A stretch of 64,000 nucleotides of DNA. Source: Bin87 sp965204905. Its GTDB lineage: Bacteria > Chloroflexota > Dehalococcoidia > Lucifugimonadales > UBA3495. The DNA is taken from NCBI GenBank assembly GCA_965204905.1, contig OZ242042.1, positions 1,674,001 to 1,738,000 of the forward strand. The letters run 5' to 3'. Position numbers and translations under genes: made by a program. Positions 25,272 through 33,277 of this stretch are shown in pieces (positions within the stretch are counted from its first letter, which is position 1; every line of letters starts with the position of its first letter). A model generated the notes under the pieces. That model did not search any database. It worked only from the letters and a program-made list of their open reading frames with translations, and had not been told where the DNA came from.

Positions 25272-25324
25272 GCTGGACAGCTATGGTCTGAATCGGGATT
25301 TGCCGGATTACCGGATTGACTGGA

Positions 25325-25360
25325 TAGGGGCGACCCTCGTGGTTGCCCCTACATTTTTTT
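25325..25360 (+). terminator. hairpin + T7 after tRNA-Sec, family C repeat
   Basis: TAGGGGCGACC (25325-25335) pairs with GGTTGCCCCTA (25341-25351), with one mismatch. TTTTTTT follows at 25354-25360. It is a plausible intrinsic terminator for the thioredoxin/tRNA-Sec transcript. Confidence 0.65.
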
Positions 25361-25383
25361 GCCGTTGGGAATGGGGGAAGTCT

Positions 25384-25421
25384 CCCCCTCACTCCAGCCC
25401 TCTCCCACCAGAGGAGAGGGA
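25384..25421. repeat. family B hairpin repeat
   Basis: The sequence is CCCTCAC...CCCTCTCCC followed by GGAGAGGGAG; the stem is 8-9 bp. It lies 17 bp from the convergent stop of the hydantoinase-like gene. Related copies are at 12083, 21471, 33243, 38136, 54621 and 56153. Confidence 0.8.
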
Positions 25422-25437
25422 GCATCTGGCTACGGTT

Positions 25438-27003
25438 TCAGAGCGATGCTTGGGTCGGACGGAGTGCGTTGGGTGATATGTCGCCGACGGCTTTGACGCG
25501 GACGCGGGTGGCGTTGCTGGGTACGTAGGTTAGCGGCACTTCTTCCACGTCCACCACCTCGACCGTGGACGGGTCTGCGCCGGCTGCCGTGGCGCGGTCG
25601 ATGGCGGCAGCGGTGCAGTCGGCGATGGCCTCATCCCGGCTGTCGCTTTCGAGAGAGTACACGCGCTCCACCTGCCCACTCACCTGGGCGATGGCTGCGC
25701 CGATGGCGTTGGCGACATCGGCATGCGGTGGGCGCAGCACCCGGCTCGCGCCGGCCAGAGAATCGCCGACCAAGATGCTGCCTCCACCCACCAGGACAAC
25801 CGGGACGTCGCCATGGCTGAGCTTCATGCGGTCGATCATGGTTTCCACCCGTTCCCGGATGTCGGCCACGCCATGCCTGACCGTCGCCGGATCGAGATTA
25901 GAGACCATCATGGGGTTTCCGACGTTGGCGAGGCCGGATGCAATGGCCAGATCGGTTGCGGTCAGAACGTCGCCGCCAAACGCTAGGGCGCGGTCGGTCA
26001 GTCGGTATCCGACGCTTTCCGGGCCGATGCGCCAGGGTTCTGCGGTTACGATGCTGCCGCCACCCAGGGCGATGGATTCCACGTCGGGGATGCGGAAATT
26101 GGTACGTACCCCGGCCAGTTCAACCGCCACCGCCGATTCCCGGGGAAATCCCCTGACCAGCGCGCCCACGTCGGTTGAGGTGCCGCCGATGTCGACGACG
26201 ATGCCGTCGGTGATGCCCGTAAGGTAAGCGGCTCCGCGCATACTGTTGGTTGGGCCGGAGGATATGGTCAGGACCGGGAACCGTTGGGCGAAGGAAGTGT
26301 CCATCAACGTGCCGTCGTTCTGGCTCATGAACAACGGGACGTTCAAGCCCAACACCGACAACGCCTGCTCGATGCCCTGGACGGTGGACGCAGCGACTTC
26401 GCCGAGACAGGCGTTGAGCGCGGCGGCGTTTTCCCGTTCCAGCAGGCCGATGCGTCCGTTTTCGTGGGCCAGGCAGACGCGCAGGTCGGGAGCGGCATCG
26501 GCGATAACGGCGGCGGCCTCCAGTTCGTGCGCTGGGTCCACGGGCGAAAACACACCGTTGACTGCCACGGCGCGAATGCCTCTCGCCCGCATATCGCGGA
26601 CGGCGTCGCGGATAGCGTGGCGATCCAGTGGAGAAATCTCCCGCCCGTCGAATTCGTTGCCGCCGCCGACCATGTAGGCATGGCAGTCGATAGCATCCTT
26701 CAAGCCGTCGGGCCACTCAACCAGGGGAGGCAGCAGTTCGGTGGCCGGCAGCGAAAGGCGAATGACCGCCGTGGGAGCCAGCCCGCTGCGCTCAAGGAGG
26801 GCGTTGGTGAAATGGGTAGTTCCGACGACCACCGCATCCACGGCGTTGCGGCGGCCGGTCTGCGCCAGGATTTCAGATACGGCGCCGGCGATGCCCGAGG
26901 TCACGTCGTCGGTGGTGGTAACTTTGGCCGCGCCGACCAGATCCCGGCCATCCATCAGGACGGCATCGGTGTTGGTGCCTCCCACGTCCACGCCGACAAA
27001 CAT
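25438..27003 (-). CDS. hydantoinase/oxoprolinase family protein (HyuA-like)
   Basis: This 521-aa protein has the actin-like ATPase signatures of the hydantoinase A/oxoprolinase family: FVGVDVGGTNTDAVLMDG at the N-terminus, VVVGTTHFTNALLER, the second phosphate motif GIVVDIGGTSTDVGAL, and VVLVGGGSILVG near the C-terminus. The family performs ATP-dependent opening of cyclic amides such as hydantoins and 5-oxoproline. It starts 10 bp after the DUF917 gene and the two probably act together, as HyuA-like/DUF917 neighbours commonly do. The substrate is unknown. At 521 aa it is shorter than the roughly 680-aa methylhydantoinases. Confidence 0.85.
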   Translation of the reverse strand: MFVGVDVGGTNTDAVLMDGRDLVGAAKVTTTDDVTSGIAGAVSEILAQTGRRNAVDAVVVGTTHFTNALLERSGLAPTAVIRLSLPATELLPPLVEWPDGLKDAIDCHAYMVGGGNEFDGREISPLDRHAIRDAVRDMRARGIRAVAVNGVFSPVDPAHELEAAAVIADAAPDLRVCLAHENGRIGLLERENAAALNACLGEVAASTVQGIEQALSVLGLNVPLFMSQNDGTLMDTSFAQRFPVLTISSGPTNSMRGAAYLTGITDGIVVDIGGTSTDVGALVRGFPRESAVAVELAGVRTNFRIPDVESIALGGGSIVTAEPWRIGPESVGYRLTDRALAFGGDVLTATDLAIASGLANVGNPMMVSNLDPATVRHGVADIRERVETMIDRMKLSHGDVPVVLVGGGSILVGDSLAGASRVLRPPHADVANAIGAAIAQVSGQVERVYSLESDSRDEAIADCTAAAIDRATAAGADPSTVEVVDVEEVPLTYVPSNATRVRVKAVGDISPNALRPTQASL

Positions 27004-27013
27004 ATCGCGTTGC

Positions 27014-28084
27014 CTAGACCTCCAGGGGAATGTAGTCGGTGTCGTAGCCGAAGGCGCGTGGCCCGGCGACGGCCAGGCCCTCCGGCGTGGACCACAAAGC
27101 CGGCGCCGGGAAGCCGAGGATGGCGACGCGCAATCCGTACCGCATCAGCTCAGTGGTAACGGGTTCGCCGGTATCCGTGGTGACGGCGCAGATGAGATCG
27201 GGCACGGTGCAGACGATTTGGCCGTCGGTCCGGGCGACCAGGTTTTCGTTCTGGAAGTCGATGGTCATGGCGCTGCCCTGCCACGAATCGATGCCGTCGA
27301 TGGTGAGGGCGCCGCGCGCAAAACCGGAGGTGGTGCGGCGGTCAACGTCCACCACCTTGCCGGTGAACAGGATGCGGCCGGGGCAGGTTTCCAGGATGGC
27401 TTGCAACGGGTCGTCGCCGGACTCGCGGGCGTTTTGCACGGCGAGGCCGAGGTCATGGGCCAATGAAAGGGTGTTGGGGACGGCGGTACGCCTGACCTGC
27501 TCGGGCGTCATCGGGGCGACGGCGTAGCAGGCGACGCAACCCATCTGGATGGTGGCGGCGCGGGCCAGCCTTTCCGCCCAGACCGGGGAAATGGTGTCGC
27601 GCACGATGATGGAGTTGCCCTTTTCGTCGGCAACGGCCATGGGGCAGCACGGAACGCCATAGACGAAAAAGGTCTTCATCTGGAACTCCGGGAAGGCCCG
27701 GCCCATTCCGTCGGCGTCCACCACCGGGAGGCCGGCCTTGGCCGCGGCGATGAGCGGCTCCACGGAATTGCTGCCGCCAATCTCGTTGGAGATAAGGACG
27801 GTGGCTGGTTCACCGACGAAATCCTCGATGGCGCGGAGGGCGTGGTAGGACTGGAGATCGCGGACCTTTTCGATACCTACCGTGGGCGCGCCAATACCGC
27901 CGACACAGACTACGCGAGCATCGTCGGGGAGTTCCTCGGGAGACAGCACGGTGACGGGTCCCCATTTGCGGATGGCTTCACGGGCCCGGAGTTGGCCGAT
28001 GTAGGGGTTGCCGCCACCACCGGTGCCCAGGATGCCGGCGCCGATGGCGATGTGGGGGAGGGCGTCTTCGGTTGCAGTCCACAT
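27014..28084 (-). CDS. DUF917 (S-methyl-thiohydantoin desulfurase-like) protein
   Basis: This 356-aa protein matches DUF917: N-terminal AIGAGILGTGGGGNPYIG, then VVCVGGIGAPTVGIEK, ISNEIGGSNSVEPLIAAAKAG with VVDADGMGRAFPE, and a beta-rich second half including GRILFTGKVVDVDRRT and FQNENLVA. Some members are S-methyl-thiohydantoin desulfurases; most lack an assigned reaction. Together with the following HyuA-like gene it suggests metabolism of a hydantoin-like ring. It lies 12 bp after the uncharacterised gene at 28097-28789, so all three are likely in one transcript. Confidence 0.85.
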   Translation of the reverse strand: MWTATEDALPHIAIGAGILGTGGGGNPYIGQLRAREAIRKWGPVTVLSPEELPDDARVVCVGGIGAPTVGIEKVRDLQSYHALRAIEDFVGEPATVLISNEIGGSNSVEPLIAAAKAGLPVVDADGMGRAFPEFQMKTFFVYGVPCCPMAVADEKGNSIIVRDTISPVWAERLARAATIQMGCVACYAVAPMTPEQVRRTAVPNTLSLAHDLGLAVQNARESGDDPLQAILETCPGRILFTGKVVDVDRRTTSGFARGALTIDGIDSWQGSAMTIDFQNENLVARTDGQIVCTVPDLICAVTTDTGEPVTTELMRYGLRVAILGFPAPALWSTPEGLAVAGPRAFGYDTDYIPLEV

Positions 28085-28096
28085 GAGGATCGAAAC

Positions 28097-28789
28097 TCAG
28101 CCGTCAACCGTTTGCTCTTCGGTTTCATCTTCCGGTTGAGAACCGGATTGCGCGGCCATTTCGCGTTGCAGTTGTTCGGTCCAGTTTTGGAGCCAGCGGC
28201 GGAATTCGTCCAGGGCCGGGGGCGAGACGTAGATGACCTCGAGGTCGGTGGGGAATTGCACCTGGTGGCGTTCGTTGACCAGCAGCAGGCCGGTCTCGTC
28301 CCCGGCCAGGGTTGAGTTGATGGTCTCAGCGATGAACTCATAGCGCCGGCGGGTGGCCTCGGCGAACCATTCCTGCAATCGGCCCGCCACCTCGGGACTC
28401 ATCAGCGGCTGCATCAGGCAGCGTTGCAGGTCCAGCGATTCGGCCATGATTGCCATGGACTCCGTCGGCTCCAGGGTTGCGTCATCGTCGGTCAAGGCCT
28501 TGACGAGGGGGTGGCTCCCCTGCCCGCTGGCTTCCAGATAGCCGAGGCCGTCGGCGCCGCCTTCGGGAGTGTTTTCATGGTACACGCGGGTCACGCTGCC
28601 CAGGGCGTTCTGGACGGCGCGCACCTGGACGTCCACCTGTTCCCAGTATCTGCCCATGATCTCGGCGCCTTCAGGGGGCATTGCGTCCGGAGGTACGGGC
28701 ACGTGGATCAGCGGCACGAGCAGCAACTTGCGTTTGCCTTCGTAATTTCCCGCTGCGGGTCGGGTAATCCTGGTGAGTTCCTGGGCCAT
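28097..28789 (-). CDS. conserved uncharacterised protein
   Basis: This 230-aa soluble protein has no enzymatic motif I can name. It shows a conserved N-terminal segment GNYEGKRKLLLVPLIH, a central helical region with LDLQRCLMQPLMSPEVAGRLQEWF, and a distinctive strand pair LLLVNERHQVQFPTDLEVIY ahead of VSPPALDEFRRWLQNW. I recall similar proteins of the same length in Dehalococcoidia and other Chloroflexota, but not a function. The C-terminus is Gln/Glu-rich. It is the first gene of the minus-strand operon with DUF917 and the hydantoinase-like gene. Confidence 0.75.
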   Translation of the reverse strand: MAQELTRITRPAAGNYEGKRKLLLVPLIHVPVPPDAMPPEGAEIMGRYWEQVDVQVRAVQNALGSVTRVYHENTPEGGADGLGYLEASGQGSHPLVKALTDDDATLEPTESMAIMAESLDLQRCLMQPLMSPEVAGRLQEWFAEATRRRYEFIAETINSTLAGDETGLLLVNERHQVQFPTDLEVIYVSPPALDEFRRWLQNWTEQLQREMAAQSGSQPEDETEEQTVDG

Positions 28790-28833
28790 TGAGAGGGTCT
28801 CCGGGTAGGCGTGTTGGAGTCAGAGGTATGATA

Positions 28834-28940
28834 CTGGATTCCTGCTTTCGCGGGAATGACAAGGGAGAAGCGGGAATAACGGGGGAGAAGCGAGAGTGTC
28901 GTTCCTTCGACAGGCTCAGGATGATTCGACAGGCTCAGGA
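28834..28940. repeat. cluster of family A and E repeats upstream of lutA
   Basis: A family A copy (28834-28861) is followed by a degenerate GCGGGAATAACGG piece (28871-28884). Two tandem family E units follow at 28904-28923 and 28924-28940, each with TTCGACAGGCTCAGGA. This fills most of the gap between the divergent genes. Confidence 0.8.
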
Positions 28941-29763
28941 GGAGCAGGTTGTCTTGCCGGAATGGGGTGGCTCTGCTAACCTTGCCCGGCGATTTGCGCG
29001 GGAGATTGATTTGAGCCAGCCGCCGCCCATCCGGGCATCCTTGTTCGTCACGTGCATTATTGACCAGCTATACCCGGAAGTGGGCGTAAGCGTGGTGCGG
29101 ACGCTGCGGCGGTGCGGTGTGGACGTGGATTTTCCAGAGGGCCAAACTTGCTGCGGGCAGCCGCTTTACAACTCCGGTTTCACGCAGGACGCGAAGAAAC
29201 TGGCGACGCGGACGCTCGGTGCGCTGGATGGCAGCGAGTACGTGGTGGTGCCGTCGGGTTCATGCGGCGCAATGTTGAGGGTTTTTTACGAGGACCTTTT
29301 CGCTGACGATCCGGTCATGCTGGAGCGGGCGGAGGCGTTACGGGACCGCGTGTACGAATTCACCGAATTCTTGACCGAGGTGCTCGGGTTGGACGCACCG
29401 CCTGGGGACTCCAATGCTGCGAACCGAGCGGTCACCTACCATCCATCGTGCCATCTGCTGCGGGAGATGCGCGTTACGGACGGCCCGCAAACGTTGTTGA
29501 GCAATGCCGCTGGCGTGGACCTGGTTGACCTGCCCGACGCTGAACAGTGTTGCGGCTTCGGCGGAACCTTCGCCGTCAAGTACCCGCACATATCCGAAGA
29601 GATGCTGGCGGACAAGTTGGCGTCGATTGAACGCAGCGGCGCAGACACCGTTACCGCGTGCGACATGGGCTGCCTGATGCACATCGGCGGCGCGATCAGC
29701 CGTCGGAACCTGTCGATTTCGGTTCGCCACGTGGCGCAGATCCTGGACAGCAGCGGAGACTGA
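28921..29763 (+). CDS. lutA: lactate utilization protein LutA-like (CCG-domain Fe-S subunit)
   Basis: This protein of about 280 aa has two CCG domains: SLFVTCIIDQLYPEVG, TCCGQPLYNSGF, then YHPSCHLLREM and QCCGFGGTFAVKYPHIS. LutA forms, with LutB and LutC, an iron-sulfur complex that oxidises L-lactate. The family core starts near SLFVTC (about 29041). The upstream codons come from repeats, so the true start is uncertain: ATG 28921 (inside repeat E), TTG 28954 (with AGGAGG) or a later TTG. The three lut genes are in order; lutB begins 3 bp after this stop. Confidence 0.88.
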   Translation: MIRQAQEEQVVLPEWGGSANLARRFAREIDLSQPPPIRASLFVTCIIDQLYPEVGVSVVRTLRRCGVDVDFPEGQTCCGQPLYNSGFTQDAKKLATRTLGALDGSEYVVVPSGSCGAMLRVFYEDLFADDPVMLERAEALRDRVYEFTEFLTEVLGLDAPPGDSNAANRAVTYHPSCHLLREMRVTDGPQTLLSNAAGVDLVDLPDAEQCCGFGGTFAVKYPHISEEMLADKLASIERSGADTVTACDMGCLMHIGGAISRRNLSISVRHVAQILDSSGD

Positions 29764-29766
29764 CCA

Positions 29767-31212
29767 GTGGCCGAGGTTTTGACACGCGAATTTGTCCCGG
29801 CATCCCAGGCGGCGGTGCAGGATGTCCAGTTGCGGCAGGCGCTACGCCGGGCCGGCAGCGGGTTCGACGGCACCCGCCGGGAAGCGATTGCTGAGGTGAC
29901 TGAAGACGTGTGGGAGGGCTGGCGGCAGCAGGCCCGTGCCATCAAAGAGCACACCATCGGCCACCTGGATTACTACCTGGCGATGCTGGAGCGTAACGTC
30001 CGCGCCGCCGGGGGGCACGTCCACTTTGCCCGAGACGCTGCCCAAGCAAACGCCATCGTGTCGGAGATCGCGGCACGCCACGGCGTAAAGACCGTCACCA
30101 AGAGCAAGTCGATGGTGTCGGAGGAACTTGGCCTGAACCATGAGCTGGAGGCCCAGGGTATCGACGTTTTCGAGACTGACCTGGGCGAGTACATCATCCA
30201 ACTGGCCGAGGAAACGCCGTCGCACCTGGTCGCGCCGGCCCTGCACAAGACGCGGGGGCAGGTGGCACAGCTTTTCGCCGAGCAACTGGGCGTCCCATAC
30301 TCGGAAGACATTGAAGAGATGGCGCGGGTTGCCCGGGTGGCGTTGCGGCAGAAATTCCTTGAGGCCGACATGGGCGTCAGCGGGGCGAACTTCCTCGTGG
30401 CGGAGACCGGCTCGCTGGTCATCATCACTAACGAGGGGAACGGCCGGCTCTGCACATCCGCGCCCAGGATTCACGTGGGGCTGGCCGGCATGGAGAAAGT
30501 GATTCCGTCATTGCAGGACTTGGCGGTGTTTCTACGACTGCTGCCGCGCTCGGCTACGGGGCAGCGCATCACGTCGTACATGAGCATGGTCACCGGGCCG
30601 AGACGTGCGGACGACGAGGACGGGCCGGAGGAATTCCATCTGGTCATCGTGGACAATGGGCGCAGCCGACTGCTGCGTGATCCGGCGCTTCGGGAGTCGT
30701 TGTACTGCATCCGGTGCGGGGCCTGTCTGAATGTTTGCCCGATCTACCAACGGGTGGGCGGACACGCCTACGGCTGGGTTTATCCGGGTCCCATCGGATC
30801 CATCGTAACGCCGGGGTTGGTGGGAGTGGCGGAAGCCAAAGACCTGCCCAACGCATCTACGCTGTGTGGCGCGTGTCGAGACGCCTGCCCGGTGCAGATC
30901 AACATTCCGCGGATGCTGCTGCACCTGCGCCATCAGCAGGCTGAAAGCGAGGATACCAACCAACGGACGGCTTCGGATACCGACAAGTTGCTGGCGCGTG
31001 GCTTTGCTACCGTTATGTCGAGTCCATTGCTGCTGCGGTTGGGGAGAACCCTGGGACGGGCGCTGACCGCACCGCTGGCCCGGTCGGGCAAAATCCGGCA
31101 AACGCGGTTGCCATTGGTTTCCAGGTGGACCCGCGCCAGGGATCTGCCGGTTCCGGCGGAGCGGAGTTTCCGGGATCGGTGGCGGGATGAACTGTCCAAG
31201 GCCGGAAACTGA
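29767..31212 (+). CDS. lutB: lactate utilization Fe-S protein LutB
   Basis: This 481-aa protein has the LUD domain in its N-terminal two thirds, including GVKTVTKSKSMVSEELGLN and GANFLVAETGSLVI. It then has two ferredoxin-type [4Fe-4S] motifs, CIRCGACLNVCPIY and LCGACRDACPVQI. It transfers electrons from lactate oxidation within the LutABC complex. The start is GTG at 29767, 3 bp after lutA. The C-terminal 100 residues are basic and less conserved. Confidence 0.93.
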   Translation: MAEVLTREFVPASQAAVQDVQLRQALRRAGSGFDGTRREAIAEVTEDVWEGWRQQARAIKEHTIGHLDYYLAMLERNVRAAGGHVHFARDAAQANAIVSEIAARHGVKTVTKSKSMVSEELGLNHELEAQGIDVFETDLGEYIIQLAEETPSHLVAPALHKTRGQVAQLFAEQLGVPYSEDIEEMARVARVALRQKFLEADMGVSGANFLVAETGSLVIITNEGNGRLCTSAPRIHVGLAGMEKVIPSLQDLAVFLRLLPRSATGQRITSYMSMVTGPRRADDEDGPEEFHLVIVDNGRSRLLRDPALRESLYCIRCGACLNVCPIYQRVGGHAYGWVYPGPIGSIVTPGLVGVAEAKDLPNASTLCGACRDACPVQINIPRMLLHLRHQQAESEDTNQRTASDTDKLLARGFATVMSSPLLLRLGRTLGRALTAPLARSGKIRQTRLPLVSRWTRARDLPVPAERSFRDRWRDELSKAGN

Positions 31213-31257
31213 CGGGTTTAGGCTAGCATAAGGGTATCCTGCCAAGTAGCGTTTGCG

Positions 31258-32037
31258 ATGAATATGGTCAATATAGGTATCCCATCCTCGGATTTCCTGG
31301 CCTCCGTGCGGGAAGCGTTGGGTCGAGAGGATACGCCGCCGGCCAACCCCTACGTCCCGTTGCAGGATGACCTGGTGGCGTTGACCGAACAGGCCGCGAC
31401 GGTGCGCGAACAAGTGGCTCGCGAATTGCCGGATTTGTCGCGTCGATTGGGCGAAACGGCGGCCCTACGTGGCTGGAACGTGGCGCGTTGCGGTGGAGTC
31501 GAAGAAGCGCTGGATTATGTCGTGTCGTTGGCCGGGCAGCTGGGTGTGACCTCGGTGGCACGGTCGGAACAAGAGGTGTTCGACAGCTTCCCAGTTGACG
31601 CCGCGCTGGCTGGCGCGGGAACGATCTGCTGGCCGGCGATTTACGAAGGAACGGACGACCGGGAGACCGTGCGGCGACGCCTTGCGGAGTCGGGCATGGG
31701 CATCACCGGCGCGGATTACGCGATTGCGGAAACGGGTTCGGTGATTGTGCTGCCGCGCAAAGGACTGAGCCGGCTGGTGTCCGTGGTGCCACCGGTGCAT
31801 GTGGCGATAGTGCGGCCGCAGGACATCCTGGGGACGCTGGACGACCTGTTCGCGTTGCGGCGATTGGAGTTCCATCGGAGTGGAACGAACGGCAACGCGG
31901 ATATGGGAAGCTATCTCAATTTCATCACCGGGCCCAGCCGCACCGCCGACATCGAACAGACCATCGTGGTCGGCGTACACGGGCCGCGCGAGGTCCACAT
32001 GGTGCTGCTGGATGATCCTTCGACAGGCTCAGGATGA
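31258..32037 (+). CDS. lutC: lactate utilization protein LutC-like (LUD domain)
   Basis: This 259-aa LUD-domain protein has GITGADYAIAETGSVIVLPRK-like strands, RLVSVVPPVHVAIV and a late GPSRTADIEQTIVVGVHGP, all typical of LutC/YkgG. It completes the lactate oxidation complex with LutA and LutB. It lies 45 bp after lutB. The final codons, reading D-D-P-S-T-G-S-G, and the stop are supplied by a family E repeat at 32016-32040, so the native C-terminus has been replaced or extended. Confidence 0.9.
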   Translation: MNMVNIGIPSSDFLASVREALGREDTPPANPYVPLQDDLVALTEQAATVREQVARELPDLSRRLGETAALRGWNVARCGGVEEALDYVVSLAGQLGVTSVARSEQEVFDSFPVDAALAGAGTICWPAIYEGTDDRETVRRRLAESGMGITGADYAIAETGSVIVLPRKGLSRLVSVVPPVHVAIVRPQDILGTLDDLFALRRLEFHRSGTNGNADMGSYLNFITGPSRTADIEQTIVVGVHGPREVHMVLLDDPSTGSG

Positions 32038-32040
32038 GCG
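32016..32040. repeat. family E repeat inside the lutC 3' end
   Basis: CTTCGACAGGCTCAGGATGAGCG is present in translated frame and includes the lutC stop TGA (32035-32037). It matches 28904-28923 and 36743-36770. Confidence 0.85.
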
Positions 32041-32051
32041 GGAGTTACGGT

Positions 32052-32393
32052 ATGCCGATGCGCGTAGGGTTTATACAGTTCCGGAGGCAGATGCTGGAGC
32101 AGCAACTGTCGGAGACGATGGACGTTTTCCCCACACTGGGAATCGAGAAGGCTATCCTGATCGGGGATTTTGTGAGCGGGGACATCTCGCCTTCGAGTAC
32201 GCTGGACTTCATTTTCGTCCACGACACGGACCGGTCATTCGGACGGCGGGCGGATTTCTTCTCGTACCATCTGGACGCCCAGGTGGGAATGACCTACCAG
32301 GTTTATACGCCGGAGGAGTTTGAGCAACTGCAAGAGACACTGCCGGCCCTTTACTCGGCCTGCAAACAAGGAAGGGTGGTATTTGATGCCTGA
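32052..32393 (+). CDS. degenerate MNT-type nucleotidyltransferase-like protein
   Basis: This 113-aa protein resembles the minimal nucleotidyltransferase (MNT) fold. LGIEKAILIGDFVSGDI is followed by SSTLDFIFVHD, aligning with the family pattern G-S-x-A-x-G then S-D-x-D-L. Here the GS motif reads GD and the first Asp of the D-x-D pair is missing, so nucleotidyl transfer is doubtful. It overlaps the next gene, a HEPN-like protein, by 8 bp. MNT-HEPN pairs are known toxin-antitoxin modules. It starts just after lutC, but its connection to lactate use is probably accidental. The ATG at 32052 is preferred to one at 32034 lying in the repeat. Confidence 0.6.
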   Translation: MPMRVGFIQFRRQMLEQQLSETMDVFPTLGIEKAILIGDFVSGDISPSSTLDFIFVHDTDRSFGRRADFFSYHLDAQVGMTYQVYTPEEFEQLQETLPALYSACKQGRVVFDA

Positions 32394-32787
32394 TTTTGCT
32401 GCGGAAGGCGGTCGTTGGTTCCGGCAGGCGGAGCGCGACCTTGAGGACGCGGTTTTCAACCGTCAGGGCGAACGGTACAACGTGGCCTGTTTCTTGTGCC
32501 ATCAGGCCGCCGAAAAGGCGGTGAAAGCGTACTTGTACCGCCGAGGAGCGGAGGATGTCTGGGGTAGTTCGCTGATCGACCTTTGCGAAGACGCCAAGAT
32601 CTTCGAGATGTTCTTCGACACCATCAAAGCCGAAGCGCGGCAGCTGGACAAGTACTACGACATCACGCGCTATCCGACCTATCTGCCCAGCGGGATACCG
32701 GCAGAGGCGTTTGACGACATTGACGCCGAACGCGCCATCGAGTTGGCGGGCATCGTAGTACGGTTCGTGGAGCCTCGGGTCACCTGA
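32386..32787 (+). CDS. HEPN domain protein
   Basis: This 133-aa all-helical protein has the HEPN signature WFRQAERDLEDAVF, then FLCHQAAEKAVKAYLYRRG, and a later ITRYPTYLP segment. HEPN domains with an R-x4-6-H motif are ribonucleases; I see no such motif in the C-terminal helix (AIELAGIVVRFVEP). It may therefore be non-catalytic or use another mode. The ATG at 32386 overlaps the end of the MNT-like gene by 8 bp, which supports a paired module. Confidence 0.75.
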   Translation: MPDFAAEGGRWFRQAERDLEDAVFNRQGERYNVACFLCHQAAEKAVKAYLYRRGAEDVWGSSLIDLCEDAKIFEMFFDTIKAEARQLDKYYDITRYPTYLPSGIPAEAFDDIDAERAIELAGIVVRFVEPRVT

Positions 32788-32792
32788 CGAAT

Positions 32793-33233
32793 TCAGGTGA
32801 AAATCTGGGCCAACCGTTCCTGACGATAGGCGAAGATGCGGCGCAGGTCATTGCGCACCAGCAGTTTATCGGCCAGCCAGCCGCCGAGCATATCGTACTC
32901 GACGACATCCTTGACCAACGTACCCCCGTTCTGCGGGATGAAGGTGTGCTCGTGGACCCATCGACGGTATGGGCCTCTGATCTGTTCGTCAACGAAACGG
33001 TGCGGCGGCTCCCACGCGGTGATGCGGCTCCTCCACCGCATCGGCAAACCCCGTAGCCGCAGCCTGTAATCGATCTCTACACCGGCCCGCATCTCGATGG
33101 GCGGCAGTGTGACCACGTGGAAATGCAAAAGCGGCGGGGTCAGTTCTTCGAGCCGGAACGCATCGGAATAGAATGGAAAGACGTCCTCCGGCGGGCGCGG
33201 GAGCCACTGGCTGCTTTCGAGGATGAAGGGCAT
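32793..33233 (-). CDS. SRPBCC (START/Bet v1-like) ligand-binding protein
   Basis: This 146-aa SRPBCC-fold protein begins ESSQWLPRPPEDVFPFYSD, a typical first strand and helix. It continues with EIDYRLRLRGLPMRWRSRI, then FVDEQIRGPYRRWVHEHTF, and a C-terminal helix with FAYRQERL. These proteins bind hydrophobic ligands; no catalytic residue can be assigned. It is convergent with the HEPN gene (6 bp between stops) and 18 bp downstream of the glycerate kinase stop on the same strand. Confidence 0.8.
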   Translation of the reverse strand: MPFILESSQWLPRPPEDVFPFYSDAFRLEELTPPLLHFHVVTLPPIEMRAGVEIDYRLRLRGLPMRWRSRITAWEPPHRFVDEQIRGPYRRWVHEHTFIPQNGGTLVKDVVEYDMLGGWLADKLLVRNDLRRIFAYRQERLAQIFT

Positions 33234-33242
33234 GGGATTGTT

Positions 33243-33277
33243 CCCTCACCCTAGCCCTCTCCCAGAGGGAGAGGGGA
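33243..33277. repeat. family B repeat overlapping the glycerate kinase 3' end
   Basis: CCCTCTCCCAGAGGGAGAGGGG forms a tight hairpin and contributes the last codons (P-L-P-L-G-E-G) of the minus-strand kinase. Confidence 0.8.

Noticed and set aside
28789..28920. Upstream extension of the lutA frame
   Set aside because: Translates repeat sequence (families A and E) with no counterpart in LutA proteins.
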